A stretch of DNA of 64,000 nt, from contig NZ_RKLR01000007.1 in NCBI RefSeq assembly GCF_019599465.1, positions 1-64,000 on the forward strand. Direction: 5' to 3'. A program made the translations under genes and the position numbers. The notes under the pieces are model-generated. The model saw only the letters and a list, made by a program, of their open reading frames with translations, did not search any database and was not told the origin of the DNA. Shown here piece after piece: positions 38,907-48,140 of this stretch (position 1 is the first letter of the stretch; the number at the start of each line of letters is the position of its first letter). Origin of the DNA: Haloarcula rubra (GTDB lineage Archaea > Halobacteriota > Halobacteria > Halobacteriales > Haloarculaceae).

Positions 38907-39284
38907 ATGAGCGAGACGCTCGAACTCCCGAACGGCGACGAGGTGTCGCCCGAGGACGTCTTCCTGTACAACGACTACCCCTATCGGCTCGTCTGGCTCG
39001 ATAGCGACACGCACGCCTTCGAACTGTCGCCGCTGTACTGGGGCGACAGCGGCATGGACATCCCGTTCCGCGACCGGGAAGCGCTCGTCGACCAGTGGGA
39101 GACGGACTCGCGGGGCCTGCTCTCGGACGAGGAGTGGGCCGAGTGGTTGGAGTCGGCCGTCTCGGACCCACGGTTCGGCGACGAGGAGGTAGCCGAACTG
39201 GCCGACGAACTGCCGGCCGAGTGGGAACCGCCCGGCAGCGACTCCTCGTCGACCGGCGGCCTCCGGGACAAACTCGGGCTCTGA
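38907..39284 (+). CDS. Conserved hypothetical acidic protein
   Basis: A 125-residue protein with pI clearly acidic: LELPNGDEVSPEDVFLYNDY, then PYRLVWLDSDTHAFELSPLY and a Glu/Trp-rich second half ending GLRDKLGL. The start at 38907 was chosen because the preceding residues are Arg/Pro-rich. I recognise no family; the composition and frame are those of a normal haloarchaeal gene. Confidence 0.7.
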   Translation: MSETLELPNGDEVSPEDVFLYNDYPYRLVWLDSDTHAFELSPLYWGDSGMDIPFRDREALVDQWETDSRGLLSDEEWAEWLESAVSDPRFGDEEVAELADELPAEWEPPGSDSSSTGGLRDKLGL

Positions 39285-39339
39285 GTGCGGTCCGCCGCCC
39301 GCCCGGCCGTTTTTAGTTCGCCGGCGCCGATGCGGACGC

Positions 39340-40050
39340 GTGACTTTCAGCATCTGCGTTCGCGAGTCCTACGAGGACGAGAGCGGGGCCGAGCAGACGC
39401 GGTACGGCGTCGCTGTCACAACGCGACTGGCCGGCGTCGGGACGCTGTGTCCGTTCGCCAACGAGCACGGGGCAGTGGCGACGCAGTCGCTCGTCAACGT
39501 CGACCTCGGGCGGAAGGGCGTCGAGTACCTCGCCGACGGCCTCGCCGTCGACGACGCACTCTCGGCGCTGTTGGCCGCCGACGAGGGGAAACCATCGCGG
39601 CAACTCCACGGCGTCGACGGCGACGGGACGTTCGCCTTCTCCGGCGAGGAGTGTGGCGAGTGGTTCGGCCACCTCGAACGCGAGGGACTGACCGTCGCGG
39701 GGAACCTCCTCACCGGCGAGGCAGTCATCGAGGCGACGGCGGACGCGTTCGAGGCGGCCGACCCCGACACGCCGCTCCCGGAGCGTCTCATAGACGCGCT
39801 GGAGGCGGGCCACGAGGAGGGCGGGGACAAGCGCACCGACCTCGAAATCCAGTCGGCCGCGCTGCGAGTGACGACAACCGAGGACCGGGAGATGGAACCG
39901 TACGACGAAGACCTCCGGGTCGACGCCACGCGGACGCCGATAGCCGACCTGCGCGAGACGTACGAACGCGCCGGCGAGAGTTTCGCGGCCGCCGTCGCGA
40001 AGTACGAAGACGAGTACGAGGCCGACAGCCTCGACGACGACGGCGAGTAA
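39340..40050 (+). CDS. DUF1028-family protein
   Basis: A 236-residue protein. The N-terminus (TFSICVRESY, GVAVTTRLAGVGTLCPFANE and HGAVATQSLVNVDLGRKGVE) matches the Ntn-hydrolase-like DUF1028 family. The family occurs in amidohydrolase-linked loci in bacteria, but its reaction is unproven. The start is GTG; a TATA-like cgtttttagt lies about 25-32 bases before it, consistent with a leaderless transcript. Confidence 0.85.
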   Translation: MTFSICVRESYEDESGAEQTRYGVAVTTRLAGVGTLCPFANEHGAVATQSLVNVDLGRKGVEYLADGLAVDDALSALLAADEGKPSRQLHGVDGDGTFAFSGEECGEWFGHLEREGLTVAGNLLTGEAVIEATADAFEAADPDTPLPERLIDALEAGHEEGGDKRTDLEIQSAALRVTTTEDREMEPYDEDLRVDATRTPIADLRETYERAGESFAAAVAKYEDEYEADSLDDDGE

Positions 40051-40102
40051 TCCGGGCGTCGACTCTACAACCTATTAGAACGCGGGGCCTGAGACACCGG
40101 AC

Positions 40103-40453
40103 ATGGAACTCATCTGGTTCGCGGCCGGCGGCGGCATGCTCACTCTCCTGCTGGGTCTGGTAGTGCTCCGACGCGACGGGTCGTCAGACGCGGCACAGTC
40201 CAGACGTGCCCACGAGGACGCACAGGAACGCGACCCACCGGTCGATATCGGCGAGACGTACGAGTTCGGTATCACGGAGTTCACGGACCACCACTCCGGC
40301 GACCGCGTCGCCGTCGGGAAGGTGGAGGGGTTCGTCCTCTTCACCGAGGACGTCCCCGCGTCGCTCTCGGAGGGCGACGTCGTCCGCGCGCAGGTGCTGT
40401 CGTTCAACCGTGGCCACACCTCCGCCGACGCGCAGTTCGTCGAACGAGCCTAA
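40103..40453 (+). CDS. Membrane-anchored TRAM-domain protein
   Basis: A 116-residue protein. Residues 1-25 form one membrane helix (IWFAAGGGMLTLLLGLVVL), followed by a charged linker and a TRAM domain (IGETYEFGITEFTDHHSGDR, KVEGFVLFTEDVPASLSEGD, RAQVLSFNRGHTSADAQFVE). TRAM is an RNA-binding OB fold; haloarchaea have several small TRAM proteins, some linked to RNA-chaperone roles. A membrane anchor on this one suggests action at the membrane face, which is inference. Confidence 0.78.
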   Translation: MELIWFAAGGGMLTLLLGLVVLRRDGSSDAAQSRRAHEDAQERDPPVDIGETYEFGITEFTDHHSGDRVAVGKVEGFVLFTEDVPASLSEGDVVRAQVLSFNRGHTSADAQFVERA

Positions 40454-40812
40454 CACGACCGAGACGGCGTTCGTCTGGTCGGTACCGGACGACGGTCTCG
40501 TCGGGATACACCCGCCGCCAGCGACGTCGAGGACGTCCAGCGTCGCCGGCGGAGCCCGTGTTCGGCCGGCAGGGTCGACGCCCGTCGCCGCTACGGGTCC
40601 GGCGACTCACCGAAACGAACTGCCCTCCCACCTCCTCCGACGTACGCGACTAACCTGTGGTCGCTCCACTCGTCGACTCGCGAAGGTAAAATGGGTCGGG
40701 GCGGCTTCTCACCGACTGAACTTCGCTCGTAACGCTCGCTCGTTCCGGGGTTCGAATCCGCCACACGCTTCATACACGCGACGCTCGGAGTGGAGCGGCG
40801 CGAGAAGTTCAG
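40454..40812. other. Gene-poor spacer with tRNA-like fragments
   Basis: I see no supported protein gene in these 359 bases. At 40692-40704 the sequence matches 12 of 13 bases of the tRNA-Val 3' end as read on the plus strand (TGGGTcGGGGCGG). At 40749-40762 it carries an exact inverted copy of 14 bases of the tRNA T arm (GGTTCGAATCCGCC). Ten-base inverted repeats ACTGAACTTC / GAAGTTCAGT stand at 40715-40724 and 40804-40813. Such debris beside a tRNA can mark old integration events or simply transcript-end structure. Confidence 0.6.
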
Positions 40813-40887
40813 TGGGTTGGGGCGGATTCGAACCGCCGACTTCCTCCGTGTGAAGGAGGTATCATAACCGGACTAGATCACCAACCC
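40813..40887 (-). tRNA. tRNA-Val (anticodon CAC)
   Basis: A 75-base clover leaf on the minus strand: acceptor GGGTTGG paired with CCAACCC plus discriminator A, anticodon stem CCTCC/GGAGG with loop TTCACAC (anticodon CAC, reading GUG), and T arm GGCGG-TTCGAAT-CCGCC. No intron is seen. A TATA-like TTCTTAATG lies upstream near 40915-40925. The 3' CCA is not encoded. Confidence 0.95.
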
Positions 40888-40936
40888 GACTACATCGGTG
40901 GCTATTCGACCGGATACATTAAGAATTGCGTTCCGT

Positions 40937-41206
40937 CTACGCTTCCGTCTCGTCTTTCTGGCGGTAGGATTCGATTTTCGACCGTGCGTCGGCGATGGCC
41001 TGCTCTGCCTCACCCTCGGCGTTCTGCTGGAGGTCTTTCAGGTCGGTCTTGACCTTGTCGAGGCGGCCCGGCTCCGGTTCGCTCTCCTTACCGGTCAACT
41101 CTCGGAACCGCTGCTCGACGGGTTCGAGTTCCTCTTTGACGCCCTTGCTCGCGGTTTCGCCGGCGCGCTTGAGGTAGTACCGAGCATCTTCGAAGTGTTT
41201 GTTCAT
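40937..41206 (-). CDS. Small helical protein (DUF7553-like)
   Basis: An 89-residue highly charged, probably coiled-coil protein: MNKHFEDARYYLKRAGETAS, then KGVKEELEPVEQRFRELTGK and a Glu/Lys/Ala-rich C-terminus. It matches what I recall as the DUF7553 family of haloarchaea; no function is known to me. ATG at 41206 was chosen because homology starts with MNKHF; a TATA-like AGGATTTATTCG is about 20-30 bases upstream. Confidence 0.78.
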   Translation of the reverse strand: MNKHFEDARYYLKRAGETASKGVKEELEPVEQRFRELTGKESEPEPGRLDKVKTDLKDLQQNAEGEAEQAIADARSKIESYRQKDETEA

Positions 41207-41295
41207 ATCTGTCCCTTGGCGAACGACGAATAAATCCTTTGTGCCCGACCGGGCGTGTACGAACTGTTTTCCATCCCGCCACACATCGTCGTGGT

Positions 41296-42246
41296 ATGTT
41301 CACACGTGTATCTATCCCGACGCCGTTTCAGGTCGGGGCGGTCAACGCCTACGTCGCCGGCCGCACCGTCGTTGACCCGGGACCGGACAGCGAGGAGGCG
41401 TGGTCGCGGCTGTTGGAGACGCTGGAGGCGCGGGAACTCACTCCCGGCGACGTCTCACAGGTCGTCGTCACCCACCCGCACCCGGACCACTTCGGACTGG
41501 CGAGTCGGTTGCGCGCCGAGGGGGCACGGGTCCACGCCAGTCCCGACGCCGCGGCCATCATGCAGGACTTCGCCGCCCGCCTGAAGTACGAGCAGTCGTA
41601 CTTCTCGGACCTGTTCGAACGCTGTGGTATCTCCAGAGAGACCGCAGAAGCGGTCACACAGCTCCCCGAAGCGTTTCTGGCCTACGCTCAGAGCGTCGCT
41701 ACGGACAGAGAGTTGACGGCCGGTGACACGCTCACGGTGAACGACGAACGGATAACTGTCGACAGCGTCGCCGGGCACGCCGCCGGCGAACTCATCTTCT
41801 CGTACGACTACGACGGCCGCCGCGAGGCCATCGTCGGCGACAACGTACTGGGCGACATCACACCGAATCCGTTCCTCCAGCCTCCAGAGGACCGTGGCGG
41901 CCAGCGGCCACGGGTGTTGCCCGCGTTCAACGACTCGTTACGGTGGCTCCGCGAACAGGGCCACGACCGGTTCCTGACCGGCCACCGCGAACCGGTCGAG
42001 TCGCCCCGAGAGCGCATCGACGCCATCCTCGCCGAACACGACCAGCGAAGCGAGGAGGTCGTCGATATCGTGAGCGAGGGCGCGACGACGCCCGCGGACG
42101 TGATGACGGTGCTGTTCGGGGACCTGCCGGCGACGGAGTACTTCTCGGGGATGAGCGAGGCTATCGGCCATCTGGACGTGCTAGAAACGCAGGGTCGGGT
42201 CGAAAAACGGGAGAGCGGTGGCGTCTTCGTCTACGAGTTACAGTAG
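41296..42246 (+). CDS. MBL-fold metallohydrolase
   Basis: A 316-residue beta-lactamase-fold hydrolase. The metal-binding motif is THPHPDHFG, followed by AGHAAGELIF, GDNVLG and FLTGHREPV, which supply the remaining ligands. The C-terminal 70 residues resemble the small winged-helix extension of LACTB2-like hydrolases (VLETQGRVEKRESGGVFVYE). Substrate is unknown: such enzymes cleave thioesters, RNA or other esters. It converges with nuoN, overlapping it by nine bases. Confidence 0.85.
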   Translation: MFTRVSIPTPFQVGAVNAYVAGRTVVDPGPDSEEAWSRLLETLEARELTPGDVSQVVVTHPHPDHFGLASRLRAEGARVHASPDAAAIMQDFAARLKYEQSYFSDLFERCGISRETAEAVTQLPEAFLAYAQSVATDRELTAGDTLTVNDERITVDSVAGHAAGELIFSYDYDGRREAIVGDNVLGDITPNPFLQPPEDRGGQRPRVLPAFNDSLRWLREQGHDRFLTGHREPVESPRERIDAILAEHDQRSEEVVDIVSEGATTPADVMTVLFGDLPATEYFSGMSEAIGHLDVLETQGRVEKRESGGVFVYELQ

Positions 42247-43803
42247 TTCGACGGCCCGGAACGCGAGACTGGAGACGTAGTCGAAGCCGGGGATCAGCAG
42301 CACCGTCACGACGGCGGCCGAGACGATTGCGGTGTAGAGGCCGGTCGGGTACGACTCGATGGACCGGTCGCCGGTCGGTTCCTCTATCCACATCGCCTTG
42401 ACGACGCGGGAGTAGTAGAACAGTGACAGGGCGCTGTTGATGACGAGCGCGGCCGCGAGCGACCACGCGCCGACGTCCAGCGTCGCCGAGAACAGGTAGA
42501 ACTTCGAGAAGAACCCGCCGCCGATGGGCAGGCCGGCGAGGCTGAACAGGAAGACGGTCATCGCGGCACAGGCCAGCGGTGCCTGCCGGCCGAGGCCGTT
42601 GTAGTCCTCGAAGCGGCGGCCGACGCCCCAGTACTCGGCGAGCGCGATGAACAGGAACGCGCCGGTGTTCATGAACCCGTAGACGAGCAGGTGGGCCATC
42701 CCGGCGCTCATGCTGAGGGCCATGCCGTCACCGGTGGCCGACAGCGCGGCCAGGCCGATGAGGATGTAACCGGCGTGGCCGACGCTGGAGTAGGCCATCA
42801 TCCGCTTGACCTTCTCCTGGGTGGCGGCCGCGAAGTTCCCGACGAACATCGTCGCGATGGCCAGCACCTGGAAGACGACGAACCAGTTCAGCGCCTCGCC
42901 GCTGGAGACGAGCGACTCGATGGGGAACGCGACGGCGAAGGTGCGGAACGCGAGCACGAACCCGGCGGCCTTCGAGGCCGACGAGAGGAACGCCGAGATA
43001 GGCGCGGGCGCGCCCTCGTAGGCCTCCGGCGCCCAGAACTGGAACGGGACGGCGGCTATCTTGAACGCGACGCCGCCGATGACCATCATGATGCCGACGC
43101 CCAGCACGGACATCGGGACGGCGGGCGACCCGGCCTGGGCCTGCACGGTGCCGTCGACGACGGTCTGGACGGTGCCGCTCTCGATGGCCGTCGCGACGCC
43201 GTCGAACCGGAGGACGCCCGTCGCGGCGTACACCAGCGAGATGCCGTAGGCGAACACCGCGGAGGACACCGCGCCGATGAGGAAGTACTTCAGGCCGGCC
43301 TCGACGCTACCGCGGTTCTTCTTGAGGAACGCGACGAGCGCGTAGGAGGGCAGCGAGACGAGTTCCAGCGCGACGAACGCCGTCGCCAGACTGTTCGCGG
43401 CACTCAGTACGGACATCCCCGTCGCGGCCAGCAGGACGAGGGCGTAGAACTCCGCCTGATAGGCGTGGTTCTCGACGTAGTCCGTGCTGGCCAGCGTCAC
43501 GAGCGCCGTGACGCTCGCGACGATTATCATGAAGAACAGGGCCATCTGGTCGACGACCAGTTGCCCGTTGAACAGCACGGGCGTCCCGACGCCGCCCTCG
43601 CTGGTCGGGATGCCGGTGCCGCCGAAGATGAACCACACGGCGAACGCCAGCGACGCCAGCGACCCGACGACCGAGACGCCGCCGAGGAGACTCGTGTTCG
43701 TCGTATCGGGGTCGACGCTGTCGACCAGTAGCAGGACCAGCGCGGTCGCGGCGAGCGCGAGTGCCGGTGCGAGGCCTGCCCAACTCGGTAGCTGATGGAC
43801 CAT
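42238..43803 (-). CDS. nuoN: Complex I subunit NuoN
   Basis: A 521-residue antiporter-like membrane subunit with about 14 helices. FLKKNRGSVEAGLKYFLIGA and ASKAAGFVLAFRTFAV carry the buried lysines of the proton channel. It is the last gene of the operon and its C-terminus overlaps the convergent MBL gene. Together with NuoL and NuoM it forms the proton-pumping arm. Confidence 0.94.
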   Translation of the reverse strand: MVHQLPSWAGLAPALALAATALVLLLVDSVDPDTTNTSLLGGVSVVGSLASLAFAVWFIFGGTGIPTSEGGVGTPVLFNGQLVVDQMALFFMIIVASVTALVTLASTDYVENHAYQAEFYALVLLAATGMSVLSAANSLATAFVALELVSLPSYALVAFLKKNRGSVEAGLKYFLIGAVSSAVFAYGISLVYAATGVLRFDGVATAIESGTVQTVVDGTVQAQAGSPAVPMSVLGVGIMMVIGGVAFKIAAVPFQFWAPEAYEGAPAPISAFLSSASKAAGFVLAFRTFAVAFPIESLVSSGEALNWFVVFQVLAIATMFVGNFAAATQEKVKRMMAYSSVGHAGYILIGLAALSATGDGMALSMSAGMAHLLVYGFMNTGAFLFIALAEYWGVGRRFEDYNGLGRQAPLACAAMTVFLFSLAGLPIGGGFFSKFYLFSATLDVGAWSLAAALVINSALSLFYYSRVVKAMWIEEPTGDRSIESYPTGLYTAIVSAAVVTVLLIPGFDYVSSLAFRAVELL

Positions 43804-45333
43804 CTATGCACCACCTCCAGTGAGCGGCGTAATCGCGTGTTGAATCATGTCGTACGAGAGGTCGGGGGCGACACCGAGGACGATGACCAGCAGGAGGAGG
43901 ACGGCCAGCGGCGCGACGTCGTGGAACGCGGCCGGACCGACCTCGTAGTCGGTCTCCAGACTGAAGCCACCGAACAGGGTGCGTTGCATCGCCCACAGCA
44001 GGTAGCCAGCGACGACGACGATACCGAACATCGCGGCCGAGGTCAGCACCGGCGCGGCGCTCCCGAGCGTGGCCGCGTCGAACGCGCCCTGGAAGATGAG
44101 GAACTCCCCGGCGAACCCGGCCATCAGCGGCAGGCCCATGTAGCCGAACGCGGCGGCCACGAAGATGCCCACCGTCCACGGCATCCGGTCCGCGAGGCCG
44201 GACATGTCCCCGACCATGCGCGTGTGGGTCGTGTTGTAGATGACGCCGACGGTCATGAACATCAGCCCCGAGATGAGGCCGTGTGCGACCATCTGGAACG
44301 TCGCCCCGCCCATGCCGTGGGGCGTGAACGCGACCAGTCCGAGGATGACGTACCCCATCGACGAGATGGAGGAGTACGCGACGATGCGCTTGAGGTCACG
44401 CTGTGCCAGCGCCAGCATCGCCCCGTAGATGACGCTGACGACGCCGACGATGGCCAGCGGAATCGCGAGTGCCTGTGCCGTCTCCGCGAGCATCGTGAAG
44501 TTGAAGCGCAGTAGCGCGTAGGTCCCCATCTTCAGGAGGACGCCGGCCAGCATCACCGACACCGGCGTCGGCGCCTCGACGTGAGCGTCGGGGAGCCACG
44601 TGTGCAGCGGGAAGACTGGCACCTTCACCGCGAACCCGAAGAACATCAGGACGAACGAGATGGTGGCCAGACTGAACCCGGCGATGGTCGGCAGGCCGCT
44701 GGCGTTACGGAACGCCTCTGCCATCGCGGGCAGGGCCAGCGACGTGAGGTCGGTGTTGAACACCAGCGCGAACAGGCCCGCGAACATGATGAGCGAGGCC
44801 ACGTTCGTGTAGATGAAGAACTTGATAGCGGCGTACTTCCGCCGGGGACCGCCCCAGACGCCGATGAGGAAGTACATCGGGATGAGCACGCCCTCCCAGA
44901 AGACGAACCAGAGGAAGAAGTCGAGCGCCGCGAAGACGCCGACGAGGCTCGTCTCCATGAACAGCATCAGCCCGTAGAACTGGGACTGGCGCTCGTCGAT
45001 GGGCGTCCACGCCGAGACGATGGCCAGCGTGGTCAGGATGGTCGTCAGCGCGAGCAACGGCATGCTGACGCCGTCCAGCCCGACGTAGTAGGAGATCTGG
45101 TAGCCCGCGAGGTCTATCCACGGAATCTGCTGGCCGAAGGCAACCTCACCGGGCGAGAGGAGGGCGTTGCCCGCCCCGCCGTTCTGGGTGAGGAAGACGT
45201 AGTACATGTACACCGAGGCCAGCGCCGGGACGGCGCTGATGGCGGCGGCGAGTTTGCCGGCGTAGCGGTCCGGCGAGAGCATGACGGCGGCGCTCCCGAG
45301 CAGTGTCACTGCGAGCAGTGCAGCGACCCACAT
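43804..45333 (-). CDS. nuoM: Complex I subunit NuoM
   Basis: A 509-residue antiporter-like subunit. Its conserved channel residues are in FLWFVFWEGVLIPMYFLIG, AIKFFIYTNVASL, FGFAVKVPVFPLHTWLPDAH and the TM helix around LAQRDLKRIVAYSSISSMGY. It lies between nuoL and nuoN with stop and start codons touching. HTWLPDAHVEAPTPVSV is the family signature. Confidence 0.95.
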   Translation of the reverse strand: MWVAALLAVTLLGSAAVMLSPDRYAGKLAAAISAVPALASVYMYYVFLTQNGGAGNALLSPGEVAFGQQIPWIDLAGYQISYYVGLDGVSMPLLALTTILTTLAIVSAWTPIDERQSQFYGLMLFMETSLVGVFAALDFFLWFVFWEGVLIPMYFLIGVWGGPRRKYAAIKFFIYTNVASLIMFAGLFALVFNTDLTSLALPAMAEAFRNASGLPTIAGFSLATISFVLMFFGFAVKVPVFPLHTWLPDAHVEAPTPVSVMLAGVLLKMGTYALLRFNFTMLAETAQALAIPLAIVGVVSVIYGAMLALAQRDLKRIVAYSSISSMGYVILGLVAFTPHGMGGATFQMVAHGLISGLMFMTVGVIYNTTHTRMVGDMSGLADRMPWTVGIFVAAAFGYMGLPLMAGFAGEFLIFQGAFDAATLGSAAPVLTSAAMFGIVVVAGYLLWAMQRTLFGGFSLETDYEVGPAAFHDVAPLAVLLLLVIVLGVAPDLSYDMIQHAITPLTGGGA

Positions 45334-47427
45334 TCAGAACCACCCCCCTGCGAGGCCGAAGGCGGCCAGCAAGAGTACGAGCCCCAGCGTCAGCAGCGCC
45401 GCGTAGTTGTTGACGACGCCCGACTGGATGCGGCGGATGCGACTCCCGCCGAACAGGCTCACGCTGGAGATGCCGTTGACGACGCCGTCGACGACGCCCT
45501 GGTCGAACTTGTCCATCGCACGGGCCAGCGGGTGGGTCAGCCCCGTCGCCAGCCACACCTGATACTCGTCTTGGTAGTAGTTGTGCATGAGTAGCGTCTT
45601 CAGACCGCCCAACTTGTCCGTGTGTTCGACCGGGTCCGGGCCGCGGTACAGCATCGTCGCGGCGCCGGCACCGGCCAGCGCCAGCCCCAGCGAGACGGCC
45701 GCCGAGGCCAGTAGCGTCCCGGTAGCACCGAGTGGCTCACCGGCAGCGACACCCGCCACGTTGTGGAGCAGTTCCTCGTAGTGGTGGGAACTGGTCACGA
45801 GTGCGGCCGGCCAGCCACCCTCGTCGGGCCCGGCGAGCCACGCGTGCAGGAAGTCGATGTGTGCACCGGTGAGTTCCGCGACGGGTTTCATGTTGATGAA
45901 CCCGACCGTCGCGGCCAGCACGCCCAGCACCGCCAGCGGCCCCTTGACGTTCCAGCGAACGCCGTGGGGGTCGCGTGCGGTGTCGGAGCGAGCGTCACCG
46001 TGGAAGGTGAGGAACACCATCCGGAAGGTGTAGAAGCCAGTGAAGAAGACGGCCAGCAGCCCCATCGCGTACGCGAGGACGTAGGCCGTCGCGAGGCCGC
46101 CCTCGCTGCCGAGGCCGTGGATGAGCGCCTCGTACAGCACTTCGTCTTTCGACCAGAAACCGGCGAACGGGAGGATGCCGGCCAGTGCCAGCGACCCGGA
46201 GAGGAACGTGTAGTAGGTCACCGGCATCTTGTCTTTCAGACCACCCATGTCCCACATGTTCTCGTTGTGGTGCATGGCGATGATGACCGACCCGGCACCG
46301 AGGAACAGCAGCGCCTTGAACACGGCGTGGGTGGTCAGGTGGAAGACGGCGGCGATGTAGCCACCGGATCCCAGCGCGAGCATCATGTACCCGTACTGGG
46401 AGATAGTCGAGTACGCGAGGACCTGCTTTATCTCCTGTTTGACGAGGCCCATCGTCGCTGCGAACAGGGCCGTGAAGCCGCCGACGAGTGCGATGACCGC
46501 CAGCGCCGTCGGGGAGATGGCGTAGAAACCGTACATCCGGGCGACGAGGTAGACACCCGCGGCGACCATCGTCGCGGCGTGGATGAGCGCGGAGACGGGC
46601 GTCGGACCCTCCATCGCGTCGGGGAGCCACGTGTGTAGCGGGAACTGCGCGGACTTGCCGATGACGCCACCGAGAACGAGCAGGCCCAGCACCGTGAACC
46701 ACGCCTGCGCGCCGAGGCCGACGGTGTCGAGCATCGCGATGGGGCCCGTCTCGCCGTCGACGACGGCGTGCTCTGCGAGCACGGGGAAGCTCTGGGCGAC
46801 CACTTCGCCGTTCTGCGTGACGGGGGCGAACAGGCCGGTGCCGAAGGTGGCGAAGATGCCGACGACGCCGACGAGGAAGAAGTAGTCACCGAAGCGGGTG
46901 ACGAGGAACGCCTTCTTCGCGGCGCTCGGCGGGCCGTCCTCGCGGAACCAGAACCCGATGAGCAGGTACGAACACAGGCCCACCAGTTCGAAGAACATGA
47001 AGGCCATCAGCAGGTTGTTTGCCACGACGAACCCGAGCATGCTCGCCGTGAACAGACCGAGGCCGGCGTAGTAGCGCGGTAGCCCCGTCTCGCCCTCGTC
47101 GTTCATGTAGCCCAGCGAGAAGATGTGGACGAGGAACGAGATGAGCGTCACGATGAGCAGCATCAGCGCGGAGAGCGGGTCGAGTAGCAGGCCGAACCGG
47201 AGCGTGACCGACTCGACGCCGGCGACCCACGTGTAGATGAACTCGTTGTGGTAGCCCCCACCGGCGACGGTGAGCGCGACCCAGATAGAGAGCAGCAGCG
47301 ACCCGCCCGTCGCGGTGATGCCCGCGAGCGCGCCGCCTTTCGGCATGCGGTCGCCCGCGAACAGTGCGACGAGGAACGATACGAACGGCAGCAGGACGAT
47401 CGCCGGAGCGTATGTGAATGCAGCCAT
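45334..47427 (-). CDS. nuoL: Complex I subunit NuoL
   Basis: A 697-residue antiporter-like subunit, the distal proton channel with the long lateral helix. KSAQFPLHTWLPDAMEGPTP and MGLVKQEIKQVLAYSTISQY carry the conserved lysines and glutamates, and the C-terminal 100 residues extend past the channel core as expected. Length is normal for NuoL. It is preceded by nuoK by four bases. Confidence 0.95.
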   Translation of the reverse strand: MAAFTYAPAIVLLPFVSFLVALFAGDRMPKGGALAGITATGGSLLLSIWVALTVAGGGYHNEFIYTWVAGVESVTLRFGLLLDPLSALMLLIVTLISFLVHIFSLGYMNDEGETGLPRYYAGLGLFTASMLGFVVANNLLMAFMFFELVGLCSYLLIGFWFREDGPPSAAKKAFLVTRFGDYFFLVGVVGIFATFGTGLFAPVTQNGEVVAQSFPVLAEHAVVDGETGPIAMLDTVGLGAQAWFTVLGLLVLGGVIGKSAQFPLHTWLPDAMEGPTPVSALIHAATMVAAGVYLVARMYGFYAISPTALAVIALVGGFTALFAATMGLVKQEIKQVLAYSTISQYGYMMLALGSGGYIAAVFHLTTHAVFKALLFLGAGSVIIAMHHNENMWDMGGLKDKMPVTYYTFLSGSLALAGILPFAGFWSKDEVLYEALIHGLGSEGGLATAYVLAYAMGLLAVFFTGFYTFRMVFLTFHGDARSDTARDPHGVRWNVKGPLAVLGVLAATVGFINMKPVAELTGAHIDFLHAWLAGPDEGGWPAALVTSSHHYEELLHNVAGVAAGEPLGATGTLLASAAVSLGLALAGAGAATMLYRGPDPVEHTDKLGGLKTLLMHNYYQDEYQVWLATGLTHPLARAMDKFDQGVVDGVVNGISSVSLFGGSRIRRIQSGVVNNYAALLTLGLVLLLAAFGLAGGWF

Positions 47428-47430
47428 CTG

Positions 47431-47733
47431 TTACCACCTCATCGTCGTCGCCTTCGTGACGTCCACGTCACTGAAGTTGCGGTACAGCACCAGGATGATG
47501 CCGATGCCGATAGCCACCTCGGCCGCGGCGAGTGCCATCCCGAACAGCGCGAACACCTGTCCGGTCAGGTTGCCATGCTGGAGCGAGAAGGCGACGAAGT
47601 TGATGTTCGCCGCGTTCAGCATCAGTTCGACGGACATCAGGAAGACGAGCGCGTTCCGTCGAGTGAGAATGCCGAACAGGCCGATGCAGAACAGTGCGGC
47701 CGAGAGCAGGAGGTACAGTTCCGCCGGAATCAC
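47431..47733 (-). CDS. nuoK: Complex I subunit NuoK
   Basis: A 100-residue membrane subunit with three helices. GLFGILTRRNALVFLMSVEL carries the conserved Glu (MSVELMLN) and LAAAEVAIGIGIIL the second one, both on the proton path. It overlaps the upstream nuoJ2 by four bases. Confidence 0.94.
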   Translation of the reverse strand: MIPAELYLLLSAALFCIGLFGILTRRNALVFLMSVELMLNAANINFVAFSLQHGNLTGQVFALFGMALAAAEVAIGIGIILVLYRNFSDVDVTKATTMRW

Positions 47734-48140
47734 GTCTCGTCACCTCCCACGCCGTCCGCGTCGCCGCCGTCGGCCGCGACAGCGGGTTCGTCGTCGCTCG
47801 TGTCCTCGACGCCGATGTCGACGATCTCGCCGGCCTCCTCGCGGCGGGCCAGCATGATGGCGCCGACCAGCGCCGCGACCAGCACGACGTCGATAATCTC
47901 GAAGGCCACGAGGAACCCTTCGCCGGGCACCGCGGCCTCGTTCTCGCCCATTATCGCGCTCGGCGCGATGTCGAACATCGCCGCGCCCAGACTCTTCGTA
48001 ATCGCCGCGGACTCGCCGAACCCGACCGGGTTCGGGAACGAGGCGCCGAGGAACACGACGCCGAGGACGACGAACAGTGCGATTGCCGCCAGTCCCGCGA
48101 CGAAGTTCCCCTCGGTGTTGAGTCTCGGTTTGCTGGTCAT
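47730..48140 (-). CDS. nuoJ2: Complex I subunit NuoJ, C-terminal half (NuoJ2)
   Basis: A 136-residue membrane protein with the second part of NuoJ. FLVAFEIIDVVLVAALVGAI and the following helix match the later NuoJ helices; the C-terminal tail is acidic. In haloarchaea NuoJ is encoded as two adjacent genes, as seen here. It overlaps nuoJ1 by four bases and nuoK by four bases, so all three are coupled. Confidence 0.88.
   Translation of the reverse strand: MTSKPRLNTEGNFVAGLAAIALFVVLGVVFLGASFPNPVGFGESAAITKSLGAAMFDIAPSAIMGENEAAVPGEGFLVAFEIIDVVLVAALVGAIMLARREEAGEIVDIGVEDTSDDEPAVAADGGDADGVGGDET

Noticed and set aside
40591-40773. 60-residue ORF near tRNA-Val
   Set aside because: Translates tRNA-like and repeat sequence and is a typical false gene beside haloarchaeal tRNAs.
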